Source of the DNA: Hyaloscypha bicolor E | Lineage: Eukaryota; Ascomycota; Leotiomycetes; Helotiales; Hyaloscyphaceae | Direction: 5' to 3' | Assembly: GCF_002865645.1 (NCBI RefSeq) | Contig: NW_020194560.1 | Span: 806,001 to 870,000 of the forward strand | Length of the DNA stretch: 64,000 nt | In this document: positions 1 to 14,029 of the stretch, in pieces | Layout: every line of letters starts with the position of its first letter | Position numbering within the stretch: position 1 is the first letter of the stretch | Program-made: the position numbers and the translations under genes | The notes under the pieces: generated by a model | The model's database searches: none | Seen by the model: the letters and a program-made list of their open reading frames with translations, nothing else | What the model was told of the DNA's origin: nothing

Positions 1-1355
1 AGCCTAATTTACTTTATTTCTTTCTAGTTCCTAATTACTTCTAGTAATATATTACTATAAATTTCAAGAGCTATCTAGAAAGTAAATCAGGCTATAATAT
101 AATTACTATATTCGTGGATTACTTATTTAAGTGCCTAATTATAATTCTGGTACGAGATATAATTATAGCCAAGTAGCTAGTACTCCTATTTTTATTTTAT
201 ATAATATACTAAGTAAGTATTTCAGAAATAATTATATTAGATTAGGAACCCTAATTTATATCCGATTTTTGGAGCGAATTCTATACGAGAATTAGTATAA
301 AGCTTAAGTTCTTTATAGCTAATTATTCCTAAACAAATAAATAAACGGAGATTATTAATTAGTACTTTAATTAGAAATTATACTTATATATTAACTATTA
401 CTAGAATAACTAGGATAAATAGGTTATTATAATTAATTATTAATAAGCCTTTCTTTAGTATAAAACTATTAGCTAGTTCCTATTTATAACTAAAAAGGGC
501 TATAAGCCTTATATTTCTCTAGACTAGAACTTCCCTATTAAAGCTAACTTACCTAAGAAGAAGCTAAATAGAAATAAAGCTAAAGTATTAATAAAGTAAT
601 TATATAAATTATAATAACTTATCTAAGGCTATATAGAATAAGTATAGAAATAATATATAATATAAGCTAATAAGTACTACTATCTAATTAATTTTAAAGT
701 CGGGAATAAAGTATGAATTATTATAAAATACTAGAAATCCGATTATCTAAGCCAGAAGCTAGGGAACTAAATAGAAAGCCTATTTGAGATTCTAGAATAG
801 TATAGCTATTTATTTCTCCTAAAACTACTAGAAACTATAAAGATATACCTAGTTTTCTATATAGAGAAGCTATAAAAAGACTTCTAGAATTCTTTACTAA
901 GTTAAGCAAACCCGGAATTACCTTTATTAATACTAGAGAATAGTAAATAAAAGTATAGTATTAAATAGGTTATTATAATTAAGCTAGTAAGAAATAAGCT
1001 AAAGTATAGAATTTAGTAAATTATTTAGAATAAGGATCTAGTATAATATCTAGCTTTAGTACTAAGTAATAGCCTCCTGGTTTTATAAAGTTTCTATAAT
1101 AATAATATTAATATACTAGAACCTTTATAAAACCTGTAATACTAGCTAGACTATATAAAAAATAATACTTATTTAAAACTATATAGAAATAATAATAAAC
1201 TCTTCTAGATTATATAGTAAAGGCGCCGGCCTTTTATATATAATATCTATATCCGAGATACTAGTTTTATTTTGAGAGAAAGTATAGTATAAAATTAGAT
1301 AAATTAATAGCTTTTATAATGCTCGGGAATAAGCTTATTATAAAGGGGGAAGTAA
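1..1355 (+). mobile_element. RIP-degraded Ty3/Gypsy element, 3' end of pol (gypsy-Z)
   Basis: This is the degraded 3' part of a Gypsy retrotransposon whose start lies outside the window. Read on the + strand and ignoring RIP-type stops, about 650-1060 resembles the C-terminal part of a fungal Gypsy integrase polyprotein. It has a 'FKVG.KVW' type start, then a segment like the 'HPVFH..KL' block, then a chromodomain-like tail. No open frame survives. A purine-rich tract at 1342-1352 (AAAGGGGGAAG) looks like the polypurine tract that precedes a 3' LTR. CpA and TpG are nearly absent, as RIP would leave them. The family differs from the gypsy-0/1/2 family that follows. The element class is fairly secure; the domain limits are approximate. 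Confidence 0.7.
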
Positions 1356-1620
1356 TATTATAATTCTCAGATATCCGGTATCTGAGATATTTTGCCAGAT
1401 ACCAGATGCCTCCTAGATATATGTAATATAACCGCTTTACTAGGGAAGTATACTTGAAATATACTAGAAATATTTAGAAGGCTAAGCCCCTGCGGGACTA
1501 GTATATTATAAGATATATATACTTTCTTGCAGCCTCCTGTATTCTAGTTTTCCCTTTCTTAGCTTTAAATTATCTTTATAAGAGACCTTTTGCCTTATTT
1601 TCCAAGCCCTAAATACTATA
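1356..1620 (+). repeat. Putative 3' LTR of gypsy-Z
   Basis: This segment starts just after the purine tract. It runs to the point where sequence homologous to the internal region of the gypsy-0 family begins (about 1621). It contains a short inverted pair near its start (CAGATATCCGGTATCTGAG, around 1368-1386). Both ends read TA...TA, which fits TG...CA after RIP. No second copy of this LTR is in the window, so the exact ends are inferred. Confidence 0.45.
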
Positions 1621-2073
1621 CCCGTAATAATATTAATAATATTTATAATAATTATAATAAGAATATTTATAAGAAATTATATATATATATTTAAAATAAA
1701 AGCTTTAATATATAAAGTTATTTTAAATTATATTAGAAATTAAAAGGCTTAAAATACTAATATATTTATTAAATAAAATATTATTAAAATATTAAAGCTT
1801 ATTAAAGCTATTTTAAAATCTAGAGAATTGGGTTTTAAGTTATTATTAACTAATAATTTTAAGGCTAAATAATATCTTTTTAAAGTCTTTGAAATTTCTT
1901 TTAAATATATTATAATAATAAATCTTTTTCTATTATTATAATAAGCTTAAAAAATAAACTTCTATTATAATTTTAGTTTTAATTTAAATAAATTTAAATA
2001 ATAAAACTAAATTTAATTTAATATGGCCTAATAATAAAGCTATTAATAAAACTAGTAAATCTAATATAACTAG
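1621..2073 (+). mobile_element. gypsy-0, left fragment (internal region)
   Basis: This stretch matches, in reverse complement, the unassigned 3' region of gypsy-1 and gypsy-2 (for example 1625-1760 against about 4800-4620 of gypsy-1). The homology resumes at 43371, directly after the right end of gypsy-1, so the two pieces belong to one + strand element cut by gypsy-1. The 4-bp CTAG at 2070-2073 is matched by TTAG at 43371-43374, a C-to-T difference as RIP would cause. The left end is lost at gypsy-Z. No coding frame is left. Confidence 0.7.
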
Positions 2074-2520
2074 TATATAAAAAAAAACTATAATAAAGCA
2101 AAAACCCATATAAAATACATTAGAATATAAAACATAACTTAATAGTAAAATAATAAGATTAAAAATATAAATAATAAAATATAAATAATAAAATATAAAT
2201 AATAAAATATAAATAATAAAATATAAATAATAAAATATAAATAATAAAATATAAAATAAATAAAATATAAATAATAAAATATAAATAATAAAATATAAAT
2301 AATAAAATATAAATAATAAAATATAAATAATATGTAATATATAAAACTCAATTAATTAAATATAAAAAAGAAATTATTATCTAAAATTATAGAAAAGCTA
2401 GCTTTTTTATATAATTACTATAAGCTATATATAAAAGGCCCTAGCCTTTATTATATAACTAAAATATTAAAACTCTTAAAAATAAAGTAATTTTAATAAA
2501 ATATAATTTATTATATTATA
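2074..2520 (-). repeat. gypsy-1 left (3') LTR, enlarged by a tandem repeat
   Basis: This is the same LTR as at 43065-43370, 16016-16318 and 28690-28992, but about 447 bp long instead of 303-306 bp. The extra length comes from the 14-bp tandem array at about 2164-2330. Both ends read TATA...TATA, as in the other copies after RIP. Confidence 0.75.
2164..2330. repeat. 14-bp AT tandem array inside an LTR
   Basis: The unit is ATAAATAATAAAAT, repeated about 11-12 times with one interruption near 2247-2253. The partner LTR at 43065-43370 has essentially a single unit at the same place, so the array arose in this copy after insertion. The stop-free minus-strand frame across it is a by-product of the repeat and not a gene. 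Confidence 0.9.
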
Positions 2521-5500
2521 TCTATTTCTTTATTTATTTATATTTATTTCCTAAATACTAAAAACTAATAGAAAATCCTTATTTAGAATCTGAAATAATA
2601 AAATAATTAGGATTTCATTTTACTAGTATTTCTAATTTCTTTTTAATATACTAAAAATATAATTTATTATTTTTAAATAGTCTTATTTTATACTCTCGAA
2701 TTTATTTAATTATATTTCTATATTAAATATAATATAGTTCTTCTTATTATTTAGTATTTGCCTTTAATTATTAGTTAATCTTAGCCTTTATAGCTAGATA
2801 TTAAAATAATTTATTTTAATAAATTATATTATAAAGTATATTAATATATTTCAAATAAATAGCTTTTTTGAATTTTATATTTTTCTTAATATTCTTAAAC
2901 TAGCCTTTAATAAAAAAAGAAAGCTTTTAATAAAAAGCTTTAATAATTTTATAGGAGATTTTATTTTCATATATTTTATTCTAAATAGTAACTAGACTTA
3001 TTAGAATTATAATAAAAGGCTTTTTAAATAATAGATTTTTATTAAGCTATTCTTTAATTATTATTTTATTTAAGAATTATTATTTAATTATAATTTTAGG
3101 CTTATAAATTATTTAATTAAAAATATTTATCTATTTAATTAAATATTTTATATTTAGATACTTCTTTCTTATTTCCTTTATTAGATATTTATTTAATTTC
3201 TTTATATTTTCTAAATTAAAACTATTATAAATAGAGAAGTAATTAATATTCTTAAAAGCTTTTTTATTAAAAAAAAGTTACTTTTTTATAATTTATAAAG
3301 AAAATATAACTAATATTCCGATTTTCTTTATTAAAACAGAACTCGCTATTTAGAACTTTAATAATAACCAGATTATCAGTATTACTTTTATATTAATAAT
3401 AATTAATATTTCTAGAAATATAATATTAGACTAGCTAAAAATAAATAACTAGATAAATAAAGTATTTAGTTAATATTTTATGAAATTCGAGCTATATTAA
3501 AAGATTTATTATTAAAAATTAAGAAACTAAGGTAAAATAACTATTATTTATATTTTTATATTTTAATACTTTATTTTTTTTAGAAATAAAACTATAATAT
3601 TTCTATTTCTTTTATTAAAAGCTTTCGGATTTCAAGTTTTTTAATTTATTTTAGATAATTCTTTTTATAAATATAACTATTTATACTTAGATTAGAGATA
3701 TTAGATTTAGAAATAAAAGCTATAATATTAAATTAGAATTATAGATTCGAATAGAATTAATTAGAAATCTAATACTTATATTTATAATCTATAAGCTCTT
3801 TATTATTTAAGAAAGAATTCTATATTTCTTTATTTATTTAAATAATAGAAATATATTTCTTATTCTTAGTAATTTTATAAATCTTAGTAACTGTTTTTAA
3901 GATATTTATAAGCTTAATATTAATTATATAAATAGAGAAAGTATTAGTAAATTATTAAAAATATATTTTATAAAAAGCTTTAAAGAATTTATTAATAATT
4001 CTATAATATTCTTATTTATATATAGATTTCAGAATATTATTATATAATTCTTTAAAAATATAGTTATTTTAATAATTAAATATTAGCTTTTATTTAGCTA
4101 ATATTTTATAAATATAATATTTAAATATATTATTAATATTATTAAGTTTTTTCTTTTTAATTCTAAATATATTTTTCGGAATCTTTCTAATTCGTATTTC
4201 TTTTTTACTTTTCTTTATTTCATTTTCTAATATATTACTAGCCTTATATTTAAACTAGTATTTAAATTTATACTATTTATTAGAAGTTTTAGGCTTAGCT
4301 TATTTTCCTTTTTTACTAGATTCTTAATTAGTTATATTAGCTTTATTAATTTTACTAGTAATACTAATAGTAGATTTTATTAAATTAGTTCTAATTTTAT
4401 TAGCTAGATCTAATTAAATTATTACTAAAATTATAATAAGAGGCTATTCTCTAGGCTTATTATAGAAGCTAGAGAAAAATTTATTATTATAATATTTTTT
4501 AATAAGAATTCGGAAATATTAAAAGTATATTATTTAACTTTAAGATTATTAGCTAATAATAGTTTAAAAACTAATTCTCTAAATTCCAAAATAGTTTTAA
4601 TATATTTAATTTAATAAATATACTAGTATTTTAATACTTTTTATTTTTAATATATTCTAAAATAGCTTTATATATTAAAGCTTTTATTTTTTAAAAAAAG
4701 TAAACTTTTTATAAATATTTTTATTAAGGTTATTATAGATATTATTAATATATTAGCTAAAGGCTTTATTATATAATATAATTCTATTCTAATTCTTGGT
4801 TTTTAGACTATTTATTATAGTCTTAATTTTATTAAGCTTCTTTTATTTGCCTTTAGTAATATCTTTAATAATATTCTCGAATTTTATATTATTAGCTTAA
4901 TAGTTTTTTTAGCTTCTCTTTAATTAATTCTAGTCTAATTCTGTTTCTAATAAAGGTTTTCTATTTTAAGAGCTTATTATATATATTATTTAGCTTATTT
5001 AGAATATTTATATTAAATTCAATAATTATAGCTATTTTTTCTAATATTAATAAGCCTTCTATAACTATTTAAGTTCCTTTAATATTCTAAACTTTAATAC
5101 TATTAATTTATAGGCTTTTAATAATACTATAGCTTATAAGAACTAGTTATTATATTTTATTAGCTTAAGAAATCTATTTTTTAACTATTTTGTTATTTTA
5201 AAAAGAATTATATAAGTATTATTAATATAATAATTATAGGTTATAAAATTAAAAGTTTTTTAAATTATAAGAATTTCTTTTAAATATTTCTTAAAATAAA
5301 AAATAAATTAGAATAGACTTGAATTTTATAAAGATATTATATATATTTAAGTTTTCTTTTTTTCTAATAAAGAAATGAAGCTGAAATTATAATATATATA
5401 ATAAAGAAAGTAAATATAATAATTAAATATATTTAAGGTAATATAATTATAAATTAGAAATATAGAATTAAGCTTTTATTATAAAAACGAATATTAAGAT

Positions 5501-7623
5501 ATATATTTAAAGAAATATAATCTAGGAAATAATTAAGGCAGGTTAAACTAAATAGTAATAAAAAGATAATAAAATAGAAATATAAATATAATAATAATAT
5601 CTAAAGTATTAGAATATAAAAGAAAATAATATAAATTTTATAATATAAATATATTCCGATATTCTATTTATTTAGAAATATTTCTATTAATTTAAAAAAT
5701 AATATAAAAAAAGAAATAATATAGGAAATATATAAATATACTAAAAATATATTAAAAATATAAAAGAAATATTAATAAAAAAGAAATTAGAATAATAAAG
5801 TTAAGAAATAACTTAAAATAAAATATTATTTCTTTTAAAACTAATTTATATCTTTTCTAAAAGCTAATTATAATTATTTAAGATTTATTAAAATCGATTT
5901 TATATAATAAAAAGCTATTTAGTTAATTAAAACTTTAAAATAATATTTATATTTAAGAAAATAATATTAAATAATTTAGCAATTATAGGAGAAAAAACTA
6001 TAAAATAATATAAATAAAATTTATAATACTATTATTTAGTTTGAAATAATTAATAAATTATACTAGCTTTTTAGAGAAATAATAGATTTCTAATAAAGAA
6101 ATTATTTTATAATTAGGAAATAGGTTTTATATAGAAGAAATTCCTTTTATATAATAATAGAAATATATAATATATTAATTAAGCCTTAATATATATTTTA
6201 AAAATAGTTATAATTATTTAAGAAATTCCTAGAATTATATATTATTAAATACTTTCGGAAATAATTATTAGATTTAATAAGATTTTTTTTTCTTTTTATA
6301 AGGCTTCTAATTAGCTATTTTATTTATATATAACTTTTATTTAAGAAGTTTATTTAAATATTATAAATAGACTTATAATAGTAATTTAAATTAATATCGA
6401 GATTTATAAATATTATAATTAAGCTTTAGACTAGTATAAACTATAAAAATAATTAATAGAAAAGCAAATAGAACTCCTAAAAGACTTCTAGTTTAATATT
6501 TTCTTTTTTTTTATATATTATAACTATTTATAATATTAAAATATATTAGAAAATATAATAATTTGAAATTAAGAATTTATAAAATAATTTTTTAATTCTT
6601 TATTTATTTTTATACTAAAAATAAAAGCTTTATATTTAATTTCTAAAGTTTAATAATAAAATTTCCTATTAAAAATACTATTTAATAAAATATATAATAA
6701 TAGTAATAATTAAATAATAATAAGAAATAGGTAATAATAAAACTTATTTAATTTCTAGAATAATTATTTAATAATAATATTTCCTAAAGGCTATAAATAA
6801 TAGTTAGAAAAAAGAAAAGAAAAAATATATAAAAAATTAAAAGTAATAAACTTCTTTTTAGATTAAAAAAAGCTTTTATTATTAGATATTTCTTTCTAGT
6901 TTTCTATAAAGGAAATATATTTTACTTTTTCTAATTCTAGTAATTCTAAAATATATATAATAATATTAATAACTTTCTCGATTTCCTAAATACTATTTTA
7001 CTTATAGTATTTTATAATTATTTTCTTTTTTAGCTCTATATTTATTTTAAAATATTTATTATTAATTTCGTTTTTAGAGAGCTACTAGAATCTATTTCTT
7101 TTAATAAATTATTTAAATTAATTCCCGATATATATTCTCTGAAATATAATATTATTAAATTCTTTTAATTAATTTATATATCTTATTTTATATAGGCCAA
7201 GCTAGTACTATAATAACTTTATATTTTTTGACTTATTTTAATTTATTAATTTAATATTATATATAAGAATTAGATTCTTTTTAGAAATAGATTTTAAATA
7301 AATCTAATAAATAATATCGAATTATTTCTTTTTCTTTTAATATCTTTTATTTTTCTTTATTTTAGGTTTTTTAATATTTTTATTTTTTATTTATATTTGC
7401 TTTATATATATTTCTAAAAGTATTTCTTTATTATAGATTTTATTTTATTTAAATATATTTCTATAAATAATACGGCTTTATTATTATAAAATATATAAAA
7501 GAAAATAAATCTAATTAGTTTATATATAATAATTTAATTATTAAACAGAATATATAATAATAGATTTATTTAGGTCTTTTTTTATTTATTATAAATATAA
7601 TAAATACTTAAATAATTAATTAA
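2521..7623 (-). mobile_element. gypsy-1 3' region: unassigned segment and integrase C-terminus
   Basis: This stretch matches gypsy-2 16319-21765 along its length. The right-hand part (about 7100-7618) is the end of the integrase, broken by copia-1. The left 4.5 kb or so lies between integrase and 3' LTR and has no family I can name, though it is conserved in all three copies. The break at 7619-7623 carries ATTAA, duplicated at 33584-33588. The intact site in gypsy-2 reads GTTAA (21761-21765). Confidence 0.7.
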
Positions 7624-7917
7624 TATTAGTTTACTAGTAATATATAATATTATTATATAATTATAAAATACTATTTATATAAAGTTAATAAAGTTATTAT
7701 TTAGAAATAAGAATTATAATATTATAGTATTAATATATAATTTCTAAATCTACTAAGCCTAATAGGAACTAGCTATTAGTTAAATTATTTATAAAATGCA
7801 AAATTATATAATTATATCTTATATTCTATATTTTATTATTTATATTTTATTATTTATATCCTATATCCCGAATTCCGTAATTATAATATAACTTCTAAAG
7901 AAATAGCTATATTAATA
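7624..7917 (-). repeat. copia-1 left (3') LTR
   Basis: This 294-bp LTR begins TATTAGTTTACTAGTAATAT and ends ...CTATATTAATA. It is followed by CTAGAACCTTTTT, which read on the minus strand is a purine-rich run next to a 3' LTR. The same LTR occurs at 13747-14029, 32924-33245 and 33246-33583. Confidence 0.8.
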
Positions 7918-10900
7918 CTAGAACCTTTTTTTAAAAAAAAGACGCGAAAAATAGTACTTTTTTTTAATTATATATAAATTCCCTAATTCGGTTTAGTATT
8001 AGATTTCCTAAATACTTTATATATTTATATTACTTTTTAAGATTCTAATTATATACTAAAAGCTATAGCCTTTTATATATAACTTTTTTTTCTATAATAT
8101 TTCTTTATTTTATATATTTATTTCCTTTTATCTCATATATTTATTTCCTATTCAATTTATATTTAACTTATTTCTTTATATCTAATTATATTATATTTGT
8201 ATTAATTAGATATTTAAAGCTATTTAATAATTTTAATTTTTCTTTAATTTATTTAACTTCTATAATCTCTTATTATTTATATATCTAATAAAGATATATT
8301 ATATTAATTATTAGGTATTTCTTTTAAATAGTATCTAATTTAATAAGGCATTTATATAATAACTTCGAATTTATATAAATAATTAATAAGAGTTCTATTT
8401 CTAATATTTTATTAATTATTAATTTAATAGAAATACTTATATTAAAACTATAAGCTATATTATAATATTCTAAAGCTAGAATATTTCTAGTAACTTCTTT
8501 ATATTTAGTAAAATACTAGTAAATGATATTAGTATATCTAATTCTATTTATTAGACCTAGAATATATTTGATTTAAAAAAAGAAATCTCAATTATTTATA
8601 AATAAAATATTTATAAAAATAATTAAATATAAGAACTTCTTTACTAGCTTTATAAATTTTAGTTTTCTAGTAGTATTTTCAATTTATTATTAAATATATT
8701 TATTAAGTATCTTAATATTAGTTTCTAAAGATTTAATAGCTTAAATAGTAATTAATAAATTATATAAAGCTTCTAATTAATAAACTAATATAATATATAT
8801 TCTTCTAATATATTCTTCTAATATATTAATTCTTAATAAAGCAATCTTAATATATAATACCTCTATTATTTATAGTAGTAATATTCTTAATTAATATAGT
8901 TTAGAGGTTTTTATATTAGTATTTCTATATAAAAGTAATTCTAGTAGTTTCTATATTAATAATACCTTTATTAAATTTGAGATTATAGTTAAAAATAAAG
9001 TATTTATATTTCTTAATTAAGAATTTAGTCTTATAGAACTTTAATTACTTCATTTTTATAAAATTATTATTTCTAATAAATAAAATATTATTAGTTTAAA
9101 AGCTAATAATTCTAAATAATTATTTACTATTAAAGAGACAAGAGTTATAAATTAAATGTTTTATAAAGAGCTTATTAATATAATAGAAATAGTAAGTTTC
9201 AAACTAATAGTTCCTAGCTTCTAATATATTATATAATAGTTTTATAATTTTTAAAATTAAATTATTATTTAGATTTAGTTATCTAGTAAACTTATAATAT
9301 AGATTAATATAGAAATTATAATTAAATAAGGTTATTAATTAGATATAAGCTTATAATATATCCCGTAAATATAGCTTTATAGTTTCTATAATTATAATAG
9401 TAATATAAAGAATAATTCTTTAGCTAATTTATTAGATAATTAGTAATTATATTAATATTATATATTTCTTACTATTATTATAAGCTTAGATAACTAGTCT
9501 TAACTTTTTAAATTCTTTTTCTATATTCTTATTTTTAATCTTATTAATAAACCAGAAATTAAAAATATATATTTTCTTTAATATCTGAAATCTAGAAATC
9601 ATTTCAAATATACTTTTTACTAAAAGGCTAATAACTTTAATTTAATAAGGGTTCCTATATAAGTTATTATCCTATAAAAATACCATAATATTAGAGTTCT
9701 TATAAAGGTATTTTCTATTATATTTTAATAAAATAGCAGGAATAATAAAAGAAATTATACTTGTATTACTTTTAGTTTTATTATAAAATTCGAGAATAAA
9801 TTTAGATTTAGGCTATTAATACTAACCTTAATATTCCCTTTATAAAAGAGCTTTATAAAAATTAAGTAAAAAGTAGTATTACTATATAATAAAACTAGTA
9901 TATAAAACTTCCCGTTTATTATTATAAGCTTATATAGCCTATTTTAATTATTAGATTAATTAGTATTTTCTTTATATTATATAAAAATATTCAAATTTAG
10001 GAAAAGTTTATAAATATTAGTAATATTAGAACTATTTCGGGTATTTAGGATATTTGTAATTTAGTATTTAGTTTAAAGCTTTTAAATTTCTACTATTATC
10101 TTTTTAAATATTACTAATTACTATAATATAATTAATAATAGAATATTATATTTAGTTATTTAAAATAAAGTATTATAAACTAAAATAATTAAAATAATAC
10201 TATTAAATTTTATAAAGTTATTAATAGCTTTAAAAGCTATTTAAAATATAGTATTTTTATTAATTTTATTAATTTCGGCTATAATAATAATATAAATATA
10301 TCAAATTAGGCTATAATAGTATTTTATAATTCTAATAGAATTATAAGCTTTTATAAAAACGATTTTAATTTTAGTATTTATAATATTTGCAAATTAAATA
10401 AATTTCTTATTAATAAACTATTTTCTAATATCTGCTATAATCTAATTAAAAGGGCCGAAATAGATATTAATTTAATATTACTTTAGAATATTTCAAATAT
10501 ATGAAATACTAATATTTTATAGCTATTAGCTAACTTAATATTAGGTATTTTTATTAATAATATAAAATATAGTCTTACTAGAAATATAGAAAATATTAAT
10601 AATAATAAAATAATTAAAACTAATATTATTTATAATATTTTATAAAGTATTTAAAGGCTTTTATATTAATATTATAGTCTGTTTATTTTAGTATATTTCG
10701 GAGTTTACTAATTAATAAATAATTAAAATAATAATATAAATATTATAATTTAATATTTATAAGAAAATAAAAGTTATAATTAAAGAATTCAGAAATAAAG
10801 CTTTATAATATAATATTCTAAAGCAGAAAAAAGTATCTAAAATATTATATTATAAATATATAATATCTAGTAAAAGTAATAATGTAATTAGTAAAATTAT

Positions 10901-13721
10901 TAAAATAGACTTCTAACTTATTTATATTAGCTAAACTAAATAAAAATAGAGTTTTTATAAATATAATATAAAATTATACTTGCCTAATTAATATTCTTAT
11001 TATTATAAATCTAATATTAAACTAGATATTAATTTGATTTTTAGTAATTTTATTAAGTTTAATACTATTATTAGTCTATTATAAAGCTTGAAATTAATTA
11101 GAATTAGTAATTAAAAATTTAGAGGTTCTAGTATTAATTATAATTCTATAAAAGTAATAAATATTATATTTAGAAATACTATTTATTATAAAGGTTTAGG
11201 TATTCTTTATAGCTAGTTCTATTAATAGTTTATTAAATTCTAAGAAATAATTCTTCTTTATTAATTAGTATATAAAAGAAAAGAAATTAAAGTTATTTAT
11301 AAGAATATTAATTATAGTTATTAATATAATAGAAGTAGTTAAAAGGCTTTTAATTAAAGTGAAATAGAAATCTAAATACTATTTCTTTATTTTATTTATT
11401 AATACTAGAAAAGCCTTAAAAGTATTATCTAAATAATTATTTTTATTATTATTTTTATTACTTTTATAATATTTTTCTTTCTTAATTTTAGCTATTAGTT
11501 ATAAATAGCTACTATTAAACTCTTTATTAAATTAATAAAAGTTCGAAGTCTTGAATTAATAGAAGTTTTGGGTTTTAAATTAAGTCTTTTTAGTTTTTTA
11601 TTTCTCTAATATATATTTCTAGAAATAGTATTCGGGTTTTCTATATATAAAGTATAATTTATTTAAATAATTATTATAATTATAAGGCTTATAGTTATTT
11701 GAATAGCTATTTCGAGGGCTATAATTATAACTAGAGTAATATTAATAACTTTCGAATAAATAATTATTTAGCTATTTTTTTTAAATAATATTATTAATTA
11801 ATAAAAAAAATCTCGGTATTAATTTATTATTTCTTCTTATAAATAGTAATAGATAATTACAGCTTATTAATAAATTAGTTAAGATAAAAAGAAGAATCCG
11901 AGACTATATATTAATATATTAATATATTTTAATAGAAAATAATAATTTTATTAAATAAATATTCGGTATTTTATAGAATAGATATTAGTTTATATTATAA
12001 TTTGTATAGGTTATTAATTAGTAGCTAGATAAGCTTAAATATTTTTTTTTTCGAAATAATAAATTATTATAATTACTATTATAATAGTATTCTATTTATT
12101 TAAGTTTTAATATTAGAAACTAGGGCCTTTAAAGAAGCTATAAATATTTATATAAGCCTTTTTATATATATATTAAAAGAGCTAATTATTATAAAATAAT
12201 TTTATACTAGTTCTTTTAATATAATAAGAAAAGCTTTTATTAGTATCTTTTATTAAAGCTTTATATATTAGTAAATATTAAGAAAAATAATAAGTTTTTA
12301 GTTAAAACTATTATTAGTTCTATTATATTTTTATTATTTCTCTAATTAGCTTTATAGTAAAAGAGCTATTTAAAAAGCTATTTAGAAATAATAGAAGTAA
12401 TAGAAATACGTTATTACTAGCTTTTTATAGTCCGGTATTAGTAGAAATAATTATAAGTAATAAAAGAATATAAGTAATAATTAATTTAATATATTAATTT
12501 CTTATAATATTATTATTAAAAAATATATATAATAAAATAATAGAGCTCGTATTAAGATCTAGTCTAATAGTAATAATATTAGCTATAGTTTAAATATATT
12601 ACTCTTTTTTCTAAATAGTATTAGCTAAGAACTATATAATAGTAAATTTCGTATTATTCTATTTAATATAAATACTATTATATTATAAAATAGCTTATAA
12701 TTAATATAGTTTATATTAATCTAGTTAATTAAATACTTCGAGATTAAAATTACTAGAAATTATTATTAGTTAACTTTTTTATCTTATATTAAAATAGTCT
12801 AGTATTAAAATAATTTAGAACTTTTTTATTATTATAAATAATTAGATTAATACTTCTTTTCTATTTCTTTATTTATATATATTTATCTTATAGTTTTACT
12901 ATATTAAATCTTTAGAACTAAGCTCTTTTTAATATATATATAATTTATAATAAAAGGAATTTAAAAGTAAAAGAGTTTATAATAAGTTTATAAAAAGAAT
13001 TTAATAATAAAAGTATTTAGATATCTAAATACCTAAATATTTATTTAAATATTAGATATTTATTTAGATATTAAATATTTATTTAGATATTAGATATTTA
13101 TTTAGATATTAGATATTTATTTAGATATTAGATATTTATTTAGATATTAGATATTTATTTAGATATTAAATATCTAATAAGAATATTAAAATAAATATTT
13201 TGCTTTTAAAAACTTTTTTTATAATAATAAGAAATTTAGAAAGTAAAATATTATAATTCCGGGAAAGTCTAAAGCTTTAAAGAGCTTTGAAAATATATAT
13301 AGAATATATATTCCGGAAAAAGAATTCTATAGATTCGAGTATTATATAAATAAAAAGAATAGTTTCTAAAAAAGTAGTTTTAGAACTAGAAGAAGTTAGT
13401 TTTAGAAAATAATAAATAATTAAATAAATAGATAATTAAATAGTTAATTATTTATTAATTAGTAAGAATTAGAATCTTTTTCTTTTAAATTATTAAATAC
13501 TTTTTATAAAATTAATAAATAATTCCTCTTTTTAATAAAATAGTTATTAGTTTTTAATAAAAGCTAGCTATTTTCTTTTTTAAACTACTAAATACTTTTT
13601 TATAAAATTAATAAATAATTTCCTTTTTTAATATAAACTAGTTCAATTTTATTATAGATTACTAGATATTTCTTTAGTTTAAAAGATTCTATTCTTTAAT
13701 TTATATATATAAACTAATTAG
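7918..13721 (-). mobile_element. copia-1 internal region
   Basis: This holds about 5.8 kb of RIP-degraded gag-pol. RNase H traces lie near 8330-8560 and RT traces near 9420-9660, so the order on the minus strand is gag and integrase to the right, then RT, then RNase H. It matches copia-2 (14030-16015 and 28993-32923) almost end to end. It holds a 19-bp tandem array near its 5' end (13020-13170). Confidence 0.8.
13020..13170. repeat. 19-bp tandem array in copia-1
   Basis: The unit AGATATTTATTTAGATATT is repeated about seven times. The equivalent region of copia-2 (about 32335-32440) has a related but far less regular and less RIP-mutated set of units (GATACC/GATATC-rich). That suggests an older minisatellite in the 5' leader of this Copia family, made uniform by RIP. 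Confidence 0.8.
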
Positions 13722-13746
13722 TATTAGTTTATTAGTAATATATAAT
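13722..13746 (-). repeat. First 25 bp of copia-1 5' LTR (split by copia-2)
   Basis: This short piece equals the first 25 bases of the Copia LTR and is followed at once by a complete LTR start at 13747. Its last five bases (ATAAT) recur as ATAGT at 33246-33250, where the rest of the same LTR continues. So copia-2 inserted at this point with a 5-bp duplication. Confidence 0.75.
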
Positions 13747-14029
13747 TATTAGTTTACTAGTAATATATAATACTATTATATAGATATAAAAATACTAGTT
13801 ATATTAGTTAGTAAAGTTATTATTTTTAAAATAAGAATTATAGTATTATAGTATTAATATATAATTTCTAAATTTACTAAGCCTAAAGAAAACTAGTCTA
13901 TTAGTCAAGTTACTTATATAATACGAGATTATATAATTATTACCTAATATTTATATCTCGTTATCTCTAGTTACTTTTATATTATATAATTATATTATAT
14001 AACTATTAATAACTATAGCTATACTAATA
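13747..14029 (-). repeat. copia-2 left (3') LTR
   Basis: This 283-bp LTR starts TATTAGTTTACTAGTAATAT and ends ...CTATACTAATA. It is followed by the same CTAGAACC internal start as in copia-1. Confidence 0.8.

Noticed and set aside
2139..2351. Stop-free minus-strand frame of 70 codons, rich in Ile, Phe, Leu and Tyr
   Set aside because: It is the translation of the 14-bp AT tandem array inside an LTR. It has no protein-like features beyond the repeat.
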